Shown here piece by piece: positions 8,404-17,415 of a stretch of 47,509 nt of DNA (positions are counted from its first letter, which is position 1; each line of letters starts with the position of its first letter). This DNA comes from Oscillospiraceae bacterium (lineage in GTDB: Bacteria > Bacillota > Clostridia > Oscillospirales > Oscillospiraceae): the NCBI GenBank assembly GCA_031261585.1, contig JAISJJ010000078.1:1-47509 (forward strand), in the 5' to 3' direction. Below the pieces are notes generated by a model. That model was not told the origin of the DNA and ran no database searches. It saw nothing but the letters and a program-made list of their open reading frames with translations. A program made the translations under genes and the position numbers.

Positions 8404-11400
8404 TTATAAACCGAGTTCTTTGAGCAATTTTTTGAGCAGCGCGACATCGACGAGGTTCACCTTGCCGTCATGGTTGAGGTCGGCGCGCGCGAACTCCTCG
8501 GGTGTCAGGTTGCCGCGCAGAATCAGGGCTTGCAGCGCGATTGTGTCGTCCTGCGTGACCGTGCCGTCGCCCGAGATGTCGCCGAGAACCACGACGGTGA
8601 TGTCGACGACGTAGCTGTACGGCACGCCGCCGAATGTGCCGCTGACTGTGATCTGCGTGTCGCCGTATTCGAGCGCGGTCGTCTTGCTGATGGTGTAATC
8701 TGTCACGTCGCCCGTGGTCTCGTCTTCGTACGTGGCGACGATGCTGAGACCTGTCGTGTCAAACGTCTCACCCGCGAGGTACAGCGTCTTGGTCGGGTCG
8801 GTGATTTTGGCGACGCTGACGACCTCCGCCAGCTCGTCGGGTTGCCATGTTAGTATCGGGTGCGCAAGCCCCTGTTTGAACGCCGCGCCGAGTGCGGTGA
8901 CGAGGTCGAGTTTGGTGAGATAGTCCGCTGTGACGGTGCCTGAACCCGCCGCGTCCGACGCGGCTGTGCCGACGAGGTAGTAGTTGTTCTCGAAATTCGC
9001 CGCGAACGCCTTAGCCGCGACACCGCCGATATTCGGACTTGTCGAGACGGTAAAGCTCACCGCGCCCGTATTGAAATTATTCGCGATTGTGGGCTGTGCC
9101 GCCGCTGCTGTGGGGTAGTATCTGCCCACGATACCGCCGACGTACGCGTCGGGAGCCGTACTCGCGCACGTGACCGTCCCGGTATTATAAGAGTTGGTGA
9201 TTTTTTGTGCGGCGTTGTTGAGATATCCGACGATGCCGCCGACCACTCCGACGGTACCCGAGATTGTACCCGTGTTGTAGCAACCGTCGATGATAATCTC
9301 CGCTGAGCCGCTCAGATATCCCGCTATGCCGCCGAGCGAGTTGCCGCTGCTTATGCCGCCTGTTGTGGAGATATCGGCGATGTTCGCGGAATTGATGATG
9401 CTCGAAACACCTTCGACTCTGCCCGCGATACCGCCTGTCTCATACGATGTTGCGTTGACGGTTCCTCTGTTCACTGTGCCGACGACAGATGAGCCGTTAA
9501 GGTTGCCGACAATCCCCGCAGTGTACGTGGTTCCGTTAATCGTGCCTTTGTTTTCGCAGTTCTTGATAAGCACGTTTGTATAGTTTGCGGCACCTGCGTA
9601 GCCCACGATGCCCGCACTGCCCGCTGTACCTGTTATTGTCGCTTCGTTTACGCAGTTTTCAATCAGTGTATCGGCAACCGCGTATGCTGCAATGCCCGCC
9701 GTATAGCTCATGGTACCCGTGACGCTGCCCTTGATAGTCAGGTTTTTGACCGTCGCGCCGTAGAGCAGTCTGAAAAAGCCTGTATAAGTCTGCCCGCTTG
9801 TCGTCAGCGCGAGTGTCACGGCGAATCCGTCGCCGTCGAACGTACCCGTGTACGCCGTCGCGTTGGTGACACCGCCGATACCCGCGAAGCCCGTACCCGC
9901 GAGGTCGATGTCGTCCAAAAGTACGGCGTTTGCGGCGTAGTGACCGCCGTTAACGTAGTTCGCGAACCACAGGAGTTCCGCCTGTGTCGATATCTGATAC
10001 ACCCCGTCCGTGAGCGGCGCGCGCGCCGATACCGTGATCGGGAACACGTAGTTGTACGGTATGCCGTCGTACGTGCCGCTGACCGTGACCGACGTATCGC
10101 TCGGCGTGAATTCCCCCGTGTTGCTCAACACATAGTTCGTCACGCTGACCGCTGTGCCGTCGCTGTAATTTGCGACGATGCTGAGACCTGTCGTGCTGAA
10201 CGTCTCGTTCTCGGTGTACGTGAGTTTCGTCGGGTCGGCGAGTTTCACGATATCGACGATGGTCGGTGCCGTCTGCGGTATCGCGGTGAGCTTGATCTGC
10301 CCGCCGTCGAGCTTGAAGTACCACGTACCCGTGCCGCCCCAGACGAATTTTGACGCGTCGACCGTGGTCAGCGTGTAGCCGCTCGCCGCCGCCGCGACAA
10401 TCGCGCCCTCGGAACCCGTACCGTGTGCCGCGTAGGTTATCGGGTTCGTCAGTGTCGACGCGATGACGAATGTGTGCGCCGCGTTTGCCGTTTTGAGCTG
10501 AATTGTGCCTGAAATGTCGGTGTCGGCACCGATGTTGAGCTTTCCTCCGTTGTTCTCTTGCAGTATCGCGGAACCCACGGCACTGCCCGCGAGGGTGTTA
10601 TCCGCGATTGTGCCGCCCGTGAGGTTGAGCGTGGCGTTGTATGCCTGTATGGCACCGCCGCCCGAGCCGCCCGCGCGGTTGCCCGTGATGAGACCCGAGG
10701 TGATGTTCAGCGTACCGCCGTTATAGATGTAAATTGCGCCGCCTGTCGTCGAGTAGTTATTCCGAATTGTGCCGTCCGATATTTTGACGATAGTTCCTGA
10801 GCCGTTTGTGAATACGGCTCCACCTGCGGCATTGGTTTGACTGCCCGCCGTGTTATAGTTGTTTTCCAACACCGCGCCGCTGCCCACCGTCAGTACGGCA
10901 TCGGTGACAACGCTGATCATCGCAAACGACGCGCGTGTCGCCGTGTCCGGCGCAGTCACGGTACCCAGATGACCGCCGTCTATGGTGATATCCTGCAACG
11001 TCAAGGTTGACCCCGCGCCGCTGACTTTCAGCATGAAGTCGTCAAATTTGCCGCGCGTGATCGTCTCTGTGCCTGTATCGCCTTTGAGTGTGATCTTTTT
11101 TGCGCCGTTTATCGTTATCATTGACGGCAAGGTGTAGTCGCCGTGCAGCGTGATTGTGTCCGTCGCCGCCGACACCAATACCGCCTCACTGAATATCGGG
11201 AAAAGCAGACCCGATTGTGACGCTACCGTGAAATACGCAATTGTGATCGTGAAGTCAAAGGAGAACGGCGTGCCGAGATATGAGCCGCTGACCGTGACGG
11301 TCGTGTTGTTGTCGGGCAGCGTCAACGCGGTAGTCTTGCTGACCGTGTAGTCCGTTATAAGCTCTTCGCTCTCATCGCTGAACACGGCTTTTATCACGAG

Positions 11401-13386
11401 ACCCGCCGTGCTGAACGTGTCGCCGTGGTTGTACGAGAGTCTCGTCGGGTCGGAGACTTTGACGATCTCGGCGATAGTCTTTGGCGTCTCGTCGCCCTGC
11501 CAATCGAGAATCGGGAACGTCGCACCGCGCTTGTACGCCGCGCCGAGCAGTTCGACGAAATTCGCCGCTGTCATCTGCGCCGCTGTTTTCGCGACTGAAC
11601 CCGCCTCGTCGCGCGCCGCCGCTGTGTCGAGATAGTAGTTGTCTGTGAAAATCTCCGAGCCGTTTACGGGGTACGTGGTGTCGTCCGCGTAGATGTTGCC
11701 GATTATGCCGCCGATAAGCTCGCTGTCCGAGGTCGCGAAACGCACGGTGCCGCTGTTGTACGTGTTCGACAGCTCAATCGACGTGCCGTAAATCCTGCCC
11801 GAGCCGACGATGCCGCCGACCGCGGGGAGTACGTCCGTCCGCGTGCTTGTGCTCGTGACGGTACCCCTGTTGTAGGAATTTATCACCTTGCCGCTGCGGT
11901 TAAACCCGACGATGCCGCCGACACTCAGTACGCTGCCCGTGACGGTGCCGAGGTTATAGCTGTTCCTTATCGTGTCGCCCGAATAACCCGCGATACCGCC
12001 GACACCGCCCTGATCTCCGTAGGTCTCTGTAAATTTCGCCGTTATCGTGCCGTAGTTCACGCTGTTTTTAATCGTGCCGAACGAGCTTGCGTTGCCGACG
12101 ATGCCGCCGACATCGTACCCGCCCGTGACCGCGCCTTTGTTGACGCACCCGTCGAACACCGTACTGCTCGATGTACCCGCTATGCCGCCGAACCCCGAGG
12201 CGTAGATGTTGCCGTCGATTGTCGCCTCGTTGACGCAATTTGTTATCGTCGAGTAGACCGCGCTCTCGGCAACGCCGCCGTTTGCGCTGATGGTGCCTTT
12301 TACGGTCAGGTTTTTGACCGTGGCGTGACTCAAACTTTTGAAGAACGGCACGCTGACCGTGACGGCGTGACCGTCGCCGTCAAACTCGCCGCTGTACTGG
12401 CTCGATCCGTTGCCCGATCGGTAGTAGCCGATGCTCTCGAAGTAGCCCGAGCCGATCTGTCCGACGAGGTTTATGTCGTTCAGCAGTATCGCGTCGGGCG
12501 CGTTGGAGTGGTAGTTGCCCGCGCCGTTGAGTACGCCCGCGAACCACACCACCTGCTCGGGCGTGGAGAGTTGGTACGCGCCGCCGACGAGGTCGGGTAC
12601 GTTGGCGTCCAGTATCACCCAGACGCTCACGGTCTTGTCGATGCTCTCGCCGCCGAAGGTGCCGCTTATCGTGATGTCGTGGCTGCCCGCCCCCCATTCG
12701 AGCGGTATCGTGTAGTGGTCGAGGGTGTAGTCCGTCGCTGGTACGACGGCGTATGTGCTGTCCGTGTAGTACGCTCTCACCTCAAGCCCCGCGACGTCGT
12801 ACGTGCCGCCGAGACGGTACGCGTGTTCGGTGCTGTCGCGATGTGCCTCGAAGTGGTCAATCTGCGTACCCGTGAGGGTGATGGTACCTGCGGTGAAGCG
12901 GACGGGGATAGGCGCGTCGTCGTCTGCGGAGAAGTTGTCACCCGCATCATAGGTCAGATGCACCGCTATGCCATAGTCGCCCGCCGATGCCGTGTCGAGA
13001 ATGTCAAATGTCAGCCACAGTATCGTGCCGTTAAACGTGATATTCGCGAAGTAGAATATCGTGGCGACTGAGATGCTCGGCTGAAGCGCGTTATAGCTGC
13101 CGCTCGGCAACTCTGACCCCGCGACAATATTCGTGAGTTCCAGCGCGGTATCGTCGTAGATAAACTCTAACGACAGTCCGCTCCATATCGGCGCGTCCGC
13201 GAGCGTCACGGGTATCGTCACTGACGCGTCGGTGCCGATGACCGCGCTGTCGCTGCCCACGGTAATCTCCGCGAACCCGCCCGACGCGGACGCGGGAAGT
13301 GACACAATCGGGGTCAACGCCAACAGCAGCGCGAGTGCCAACGCCGTAAATCGTCTGCCCGTGTTCGTTTTTGTCGGTGTTTCCAT
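8404..13386 (-). CDS. Giant secreted cohesin-GLUG-beta-helix-dockerin protein
   Basis: About 1660 aa from the ATG at 13386, which has GGGAG upstream and a signal peptide right after it (FTALALALLLALTPIV); an open frame to 13428 adds 14 residues with no better start. Order of parts: signal peptide 1-35; cohesin-like module about 36-165 (ASVTIPVTLADAP, YDDTALELTN); group-3 Ig-like about 170-255; GLUG repeats about 270-630; Ig-like about 660-740; right-handed beta-helix about 750-1060; Ig-like about 1075-1155; a second GLUG block about 1160-1510; Ig-like about 1515-1595; dockerin 1602-1660 (GDISGDGTVTQDD; ADLNHDGKVNLVD). It is the longest gene in the window and looks like a long adhesive fibre with a binding module at each end. 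No enzyme motif is seen. Confidence 0.82.
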   Translation of the reverse strand: METPTKTNTGRRFTALALALLLALTPIVSLPASASGGFAEITVGSDSAVIGTDASVTIPVTLADAPIWSGLSLEFIYDDTALELTNIVAGSELPSGSYNALQPSISVATIFYFANITFNGTILWLTFDILDTASAGDYGIAVHLTYDAGDNFSADDDAPIPVRFTAGTITLTGTQIDHFEAHRDSTEHAYRLGGTYDVAGLEVRAYYTDSTYAVVPATDYTLDHYTIPLEWGAGSHDITISGTFGGESIDKTVSVWVILDANVPDLVGGAYQLSTPEQVVWFAGVLNGAGNYHSNAPDAILLNDINLVGQIGSGYFESIGYYRSGNGSSQYSGEFDGDGHAVTVSVPFFKSLSHATVKNLTVKGTISANGGVAESAVYSTITNCVNEATIDGNIYASGFGGIAGTSSSTVFDGCVNKGAVTGGYDVGGIVGNASSFGTIKNSVNYGTITAKFTETYGDQGGVGGIAGYSGDTIRNSYNLGTVTGSVLSVGGIVGFNRSGKVINSYNRGTVTSTSTRTDVLPAVGGIVGSGRIYGTSIELSNTYNSGTVRFATSDSELIGGIIGNIYADDTTYPVNGSEIFTDNYYLDTAAARDEAGSVAKTAAQMTAANFVELLGAAYKRGATFPILDWQGDETPKTIAEIVKVSDPTRLSYNHGDTFSTAGLVIKAVFSDESEELITDYTVSKTTALTLPDNNTTVTVSGSYLGTPFSFDFTITIAYFTVASQSGLLFPIFSEAVLVSAATDTITLHGDYTLPSMITINGAKKITLKGDTGTETITRGKFDDFMLKVSGAGSTLTLQDITIDGGHLGTVTAPDTATRASFAMISVVTDAVLTVGSGAVLENNYNTAGSQTNAAGGAVFTNGSGTIVKISDGTIRNNYSTTGGAIYIYNGGTLNITSGLITGNRAGGSGGGAIQAYNATLNLTGGTIADNTLAGSAVGSAILQENNGGKLNIGADTDISGTIQLKTANAAHTFVIASTLTNPITYAAHGTGSEGAIVAAAASGYTLTTVDASKFVWGGTGTWYFKLDGGQIKLTAIPQTAPTIVDIVKLADPTKLTYTENETFSTTGLSIVANYSDGTAVSVTNYVLSNTGEFTPSDTSVTVSGTYDGIPYNYVFPITVSARAPLTDGVYQISTQAELLWFANYVNGGHYAANAVLLDDIDLAGTGFAGIGGVTNATAYTGTFDGDGFAVTLALTTSGQTYTGFFRLLYGATVKNLTIKGSVTGTMSYTAGIAAYAVADTLIENCVNEATITGTAGSAGIVGYAGAANYTNVLIKNCENKGTINGTTYTAGIVGNLNGSSVVGTVNRGTVNATSYETGGIAGRVEGVSSIINSANIADISTTGGISSGNSLGGIAGYLSGSAEIIIDGCYNTGTISGTVGVVGGIVGYLNNAAQKITNSYNTGTVTCASTAPDAYVGGIVGRYYPTAAAAQPTIANNFNTGAVSFTVSTSPNIGGVAAKAFAANFENNYYLVGTAASDAAGSGTVTADYLTKLDLVTALGAAFKQGLAHPILTWQPDELAEVVSVAKITDPTKTLYLAGETFDTTGLSIVATYEDETTGDVTDYTISKTTALEYGDTQITVSGTFGGVPYSYVVDITVVVLGDISGDGTVTQDDTIALQALILRGNLTPEEFARADLNHDGKVNLVDVALLKKLLKELGL

Positions 13387-13471
13387 TGATTTGCTCCCTA
13401 TGTGATTAGATTTTTTGTCTGTCCGCACAATTGTGGTGCGGTTATTACCCGACTGATTGAAATCGCGTCCG

Positions 13472-14068
13472 TCAATGCCCTATCAGATTGATAATCGCCC
13501 GTATGTCGCTGATGGTGATCGTTCCGCTGCCGTCAACGTCCACCCTTGCGAGTTCGGCACCGCTCAGAGTGCGGTTTCCAATCAACGAGATCGCGTTCCG
13601 CGCATCGGAAACTGTAACGGTTCCGCTGCCGTCCGTATCTCCCAAAACGTATACGTCAATCGGGATTGCGAAGCTGAAATCCTCGCCCTCGTACGTGCCG
13701 CTGACCGTTACCGACGTGTCGCCGAACGCGAGCGCGGTCGTCTTGCTGAGGTTGTAGACCGTGACCGTCTCCTCGCTGTCGTCGTCGTACTTCGCGATGA
13801 TGGCGATACCCGCCGCGCTGAATATCTCGCCCTTGGCGTAGATGAGTTGCGTCGGGTCGGACTGCTTCACGATCTCCCTGACCTGTCTGCCCTGCGCACC
13901 CTCGCCGACAATCGTGATATCGGGTGCGTGCGCCAACGCCCAGACGCGCAGAACGGGGTATCCGTCGTTGACACGGTCGCCGTCCGCGTTCTCGGCGTAC
14001 ACAAACGCGCGGTTGCCGCCTGTCGCGCCCGCGTTGAGCGCAAGAAGAAACTCGGGTGTTTTCAGCTC
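13472..14068 (-). pseudogene. Stranded C-terminal part (Ig-like plus dockerin) behind an in-frame TAG
   Basis: This stretch stays in the same frame as the upstream open frame (14069-15619) after its TAG stop. Read through, it continues ELKTPEFLLALN and then YPVLRVWA, which is how the GLUG segments of the neighbouring proteins end. It goes on to a group-3 Ig-like domain (AKYDDDSEETVTVY, TVSGTYEGEDFSF) and a dockerin (GDTDGSGTVTVSD; VDVDGSGTITISD). An internal ATG at 14002 opens a 176-aa frame, but I see no signal peptide there, so a separate product would not be secreted. The reading is a nonsense mutation, a sequencing error, or readthrough. Confidence 0.7.
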
Positions 14069-14071
14069 CTA
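14069..14071 (-). other. In-frame amber (TAG) codon at codon 517
   Basis: The stop lies exactly where the sequence context (RTA, stop, ELKTPEF) suggests a Glu or Gln codon, since GAG or CAG differ from TAG by one base. Other genes nearby end in TAG (3065, 15674, 17416, 19855), so the codon is a normal terminator in this genome. No pyrrolysine genes are visible in the window. Confidence 0.8.
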
Positions 14072-15619
14072 CGCCGTGCGCGCAATACCGCTGTCCTGTA
14101 AGCCGCTCGAATAATACCCGCCGCCCGCCGCCGAGCCGATGAGGTAGTACGCGTTGTACACCACGGGCTGACCGCCGTTATTCGAGCCGATAGCCATCGA
14201 GTAGTTCGAGCCGCCGCCCTGTATGCTGCCGACATTGTAGGCGTTTGTTATGACGTTCTCGTTATAGCCCGAGATGCCGCCCGTCGGCGCGGTGTAACCG
14301 TTTGTGATCGTGCCGAAATTGTACGAGTTGAGGATAATGCCGCCGTTCCACGACGCGCCGACTATGCCGCCCGTACCTTTCGAGTCGGTGCCGTGGATAT
14401 CCGCGTAGTTCGCGACGTTCTCGACTATCGCGCCGCGTCCGCCGTTCACAGCGTCGGTGTTGTACTGCGTCTTTCCCGTTTTTCCGACGATACCGCCGAC
14501 ACTGCGCCGACCCGAGATGTAGCCCGCGCCGACGACGAGGTTGCGCACCGTCGGCTCAAACGCCCGCCAATCCGTGGGGTCGCCGTCGTGGACACCGAGC
14601 CGCCCGACGACGCCGATGGACTGCGACATCTTATAGGGTTCCGCCCCCGTCGTCGTCATGTCCGCGCGCTCGCAGTAGATGTTTTTCAGTTCGTGACCCA
14701 AACCGTCGAGCGTGCCGTTGAACGATGAGCTGAGATGCGAATTGTCGTCGCCGAGTGTCATGTTGTACTGTCCGCCGATGGGCATGTAGTTGTTTTCGCC
14801 GCTCCACACGCCCTGCGCGTTCTTGACGCCGCCGAAATCGAGGTCGGCGGTGATGTAAATCGTCTTTTCGTCGAAAAAGTCCGCGCCGTAACCGTAGTCG
14901 GCGACACGCGTCTGGACGATCTTTGTGTGGTCGTCGTCGCCATAGACTGTCGCGCCCGTGTTATAGCTGCCGTTGACGATAGCGGCGAGACCTTCGAGCT
15001 TCGCGGGGGTGTCGATGTAGAACACGGTGTCCGTGGTGTTGTACCACGTCACGTCGACGCTGCCGTCCCAAACCTCGCCCGCGACCTGCGGCGTGTCAGA
15101 CGACGGTGTGCCGACGGTGATTGACCCCGCGACAAAGGTCACAGGCGTTGCGCTGACGCTGCCGTTTTCCTTTACGGCGGAGAAGTTGTTGGGTCTGCCG
15201 TCCGTGGTACCGACACCGATGGTGTACGTTTTATCGATGTTCGGGTTCGTGACGGCGAACGTGAGAACGTAGAACTGAAAATCGCCCACGAGATTCTCGT
15301 CTGAATACGTGTTTATAATCCCCAAGGGCAGATTGCGCGTTATGTTGTCAAACGCGTTGTTCGTCGCCGCCGTGAGCGTCAGCCCCGAATACGTGAATTG
15401 CAGACTGACAGACACGACCCCCGTGTTGTTACTCACCAGAACGGGTACCTGAACGGACGCTGTGCCGAGCGGTACGGTGACCGAGCCGACAGTGAGTATC
15501 GCCGAATCCTCCGCCGACGCTCTGAATACGATCGCCGTCGAGAAAAGCACCATCAACGCGAGAAATACGCACAGCAGCCGTCCGCTGAGCCCTTTTGCGT
15601 TTGGTTTCATTGTTTGCAT
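14069..15619 (-). CDS. Secreted cohesin-GLUG protein, cut short by an in-frame TAG before its dockerin
   Basis: 516 aa. A signal peptide covers about 1-36 (LLCVFLALMVLFSTAIV). A cohesin-like module follows at about 38-160 (ASVQVPVLVSNNTGVV, VGDFQFYVLTFAV), then GLUG-type repeats up to the stop (VGGIVGKTG, GTGGIVGASW, GGISGYN). The frame ends at ...GIARTA with TAG at 14069-14071. The next 198 codons are open in the same frame and encode the Ig-like and dockerin parts expected from its paralogues, so the full gene would be 715 codons (13472-15619). AGGAGGT lies just ahead of the ATG at 15619; a second ATG three codons later is possible. If the stop is real, the product keeps its cohesin but cannot dock. 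Confidence 0.75.
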   Translation of the reverse strand: MQTMKPNAKGLSGRLLCVFLALMVLFSTAIVFRASAEDSAILTVGSVTVPLGTASVQVPVLVSNNTGVVSVSLQFTYSGLTLTAATNNAFDNITRNLPLGIINTYSDENLVGDFQFYVLTFAVTNPNIDKTYTIGVGTTDGRPNNFSAVKENGSVSATPVTFVAGSITVGTPSSDTPQVAGEVWDGSVDVTWYNTTDTVFYIDTPAKLEGLAAIVNGSYNTGATVYGDDDHTKIVQTRVADYGYGADFFDEKTIYITADLDFGGVKNAQGVWSGENNYMPIGGQYNMTLGDDNSHLSSSFNGTLDGLGHELKNIYCERADMTTTGAEPYKMSQSIGVVGRLGVHDGDPTDWRAFEPTVRNLVVGAGYISGRRSVGGIVGKTGKTQYNTDAVNGGRGAIVENVANYADIHGTDSKGTGGIVGASWNGGIILNSYNFGTITNGYTAPTGGISGYNENVITNAYNVGSIQGGGSNYSMAIGSNNGGQPVVYNAYYLIGSAAGGGYYSSGLQDSGIARTA

Positions 15620-15673
15620 TGTGACCTCCTGTTATTTGTGACCTCGGATTGTTCCGACATACGTCTCGTCAAC

Positions 15674-17401
15674 CTACCATGTGACCAGTTTTGCGACGTA
15701 TCTCGACAGCATGGCGACATCCGCCATATCGACCTCGCCGCTGTCGTCCACGTCGGCGGCGAGCTGTTGCGCGTCCGTCAACTCCGTGAGTTTTGCGACG
15801 TACCGCGAGAGCATCGCAACGTCCGCCATGTCCACTTCCTCGTCGCCGTTTACGTCGCCGCGTATGTACTCGGGCGTGAGGACGGACGGTCCCGTGTCGG
15901 AGAAGTCGACGTAGATGTTCTGCCCCGCGGCGTTTGCGAAATTCTCGTTGTACCCGTCGGCGAGGGACAGCAGCACCGAGAACATGTGCTCCGTCGCGTC
16001 GGGTTTTACGGTGAACGTCAGCCGCAGTATCTCGCCGCTCTCCTGTGTGAGGTCTGCCGCGCTTGAAAACACCACGCGATTGCCCGCGACGTTGCCCGTG
16101 AACATGCCCTCGTCAAAATCGCGGAGGATATCGCCTTTCGCGATGCCCGTGAGCGTCAGATTGTCCGTGTCATAGCTGAACTCGAACGAGAAACCCGCGA
16201 ATCCCGGGTTGCCCTGAATCATGACGGGGATCATCACCGAACCGCCGGCGGCACCGTGGGTCGGCGTGGTGTATACCTGTGTGCGCGGCGCGTCCGAGGT
16301 TTTGAGCGTGAGCTGTACGGTACCCGCGTCGGTGCAACCGTCACGCACGGCGTGCGCGTTGATCGTGAATTTGCCCGTCGGCACGGCGGATTTCGGCACG
16401 CGGATCGGCTCCGTGTATCGGACGGACGGCATGTCGGTCGTTATCGAGTAATAGCCGTTGTAATAGATCGCCGCGCCCGAGTCCGCGCAGTTGAAATGGA
16501 CGTAGTAGTTGTCGTTGTCCTCGGTCAGATAACCCGTCGGCGCGGGAACACTGCCGAGCGACGCGATAACGGGGCGTTGCGCCATGTCGAGTTTGACGGC
16601 GAACGTGTGGTGGCGGCTGTTGTTCGCGGTCGCGGTCTTATTGCGCAGTTCCGCCTCGGACATCGGGATAAATATGCGCAGTGCGCGCTCATTGTCGAGC
16701 CAGCCCGTCGGCGATAGGTCCGTGTCGCGGCTCACCCACGTGTTCTCCATGTCGTAGTCCTGTATGTTGAACTTGTCGGTGGTGAGTATGTACCGCTGTG
16801 AGAAGTTGCGCACACCGAGCAGCGCGCTCGCGGGTTCGCCGTTTTCCAAGATGTAGTCGATGACCTCGTCCCGCGTCATCACGCCGTCGGGGTCGTAATA
16901 GTCCTGCGTCCCGTAGTTCCAGTACTTGTACAGCAGCGGGAAGTTGTAGCGCGGCGTGCCGTCGAGGTAGTCGTGGGTGAACGTGTTCAAATCGCCGTAA
17001 GTCGTCATGTCCAGCGTCCACATCGCGAGCGTGTCGGTGCCGTTCCACGTCAGCGGCAGGTTTCTCAGCGCGCTGACCGTCGATTTCCCCTGCGCGTAGT
17101 CGATGAAGTCGGCGAGCGAAAACCCCTGAGACTCCTGATGTACCGTCGTCACCATACTGTCGAGTATGGAGTAGTTGTGTACCTCGGCGTTGGTCGGCAG
17201 GTTGGCGTTCATCTGCGCGACATCTGTCTGCGAGACGAGTATCTCCTCGCCCGCGCTGTTCACGACGTAGAACAGCACGGTGCCGACCTGCTGTTCGGGT
17301 AAAAAACTCGTCTTTGCCTGCGCCGCGTTCAAAAACGTCGTCGCGGCGAGCACCGCGCACATGAGCAGCAGCGCGATTTTCCGTCTGTGCGTTTTTTTCA
17401 T
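15674..17401 (-). CDS. Secreted protein with unknown N-domain, cohesin-like domain and C-terminal dockerin
   Basis: 575 aa. A signal peptide covers about 1-29 (LLLMCAVLAATTFLNA). Residues about 40-290 are a domain I cannot name, shared with the 17416-19854 product: LFYVVNSAG matches VFFYAQNDAG, SLADFIDY matches TLPEFVDY, and IASLGSVPAPTG matches IVSAGSIPAPTS. A chitobiase-C-like beta domain follows at about 285-375 (AAIYYNGYYSI, INAHAVRDGCTDAG). About 378-510 is a cohesin-like module (SVMIPVMIQGNPGFAGF, YDTDNLTLTG). Residues 517-575 form a dockerin whose two halves are almost the same (DMADVAMLSRYVAKL occurs twice), a clean internal duplication. It starts 15 bp after the stop of the previous gene, so it is co-transcribed. 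The ribosome binding site is only a G-run. The function of the N-domain is unknown. Confidence 0.8.
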   Translation of the reverse strand: MKKTHRRKIALLLMCAVLAATTFLNAAQAKTSFLPEQQVGTVLFYVVNSAGEEILVSQTDVAQMNANLPTNAEVHNYSILDSMVTTVHQESQGFSLADFIDYAQGKSTVSALRNLPLTWNGTDTLAMWTLDMTTYGDLNTFTHDYLDGTPRYNFPLLYKYWNYGTQDYYDPDGVMTRDEVIDYILENGEPASALLGVRNFSQRYILTTDKFNIQDYDMENTWVSRDTDLSPTGWLDNERALRIFIPMSEAELRNKTATANNSRHHTFAVKLDMAQRPVIASLGSVPAPTGYLTEDNDNYYVHFNCADSGAAIYYNGYYSITTDMPSVRYTEPIRVPKSAVPTGKFTINAHAVRDGCTDAGTVQLTLKTSDAPRTQVYTTPTHGAAGGSVMIPVMIQGNPGFAGFSFEFSYDTDNLTLTGIAKGDILRDFDEGMFTGNVAGNRVVFSSAADLTQESGEILRLTFTVKPDATEHMFSVLLSLADGYNENFANAAGQNIYVDFSDTGPSVLTPEYIRGDVNGDEEVDMADVAMLSRYVAKLTELTDAQQLAADVDDSGEVDMADVAMLSRYVAKLVTW

Positions 17402-17415
17402 CGTCTGTCCCCCCC

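Noticed and set aside
14069-14071. Pyrrolysine or general TAG recoding
   Set aside because: Several neighbouring genes end in TAG without open continuation, and no pylT, pylS or related gene is seen here. A point mutation explains the data more simply.
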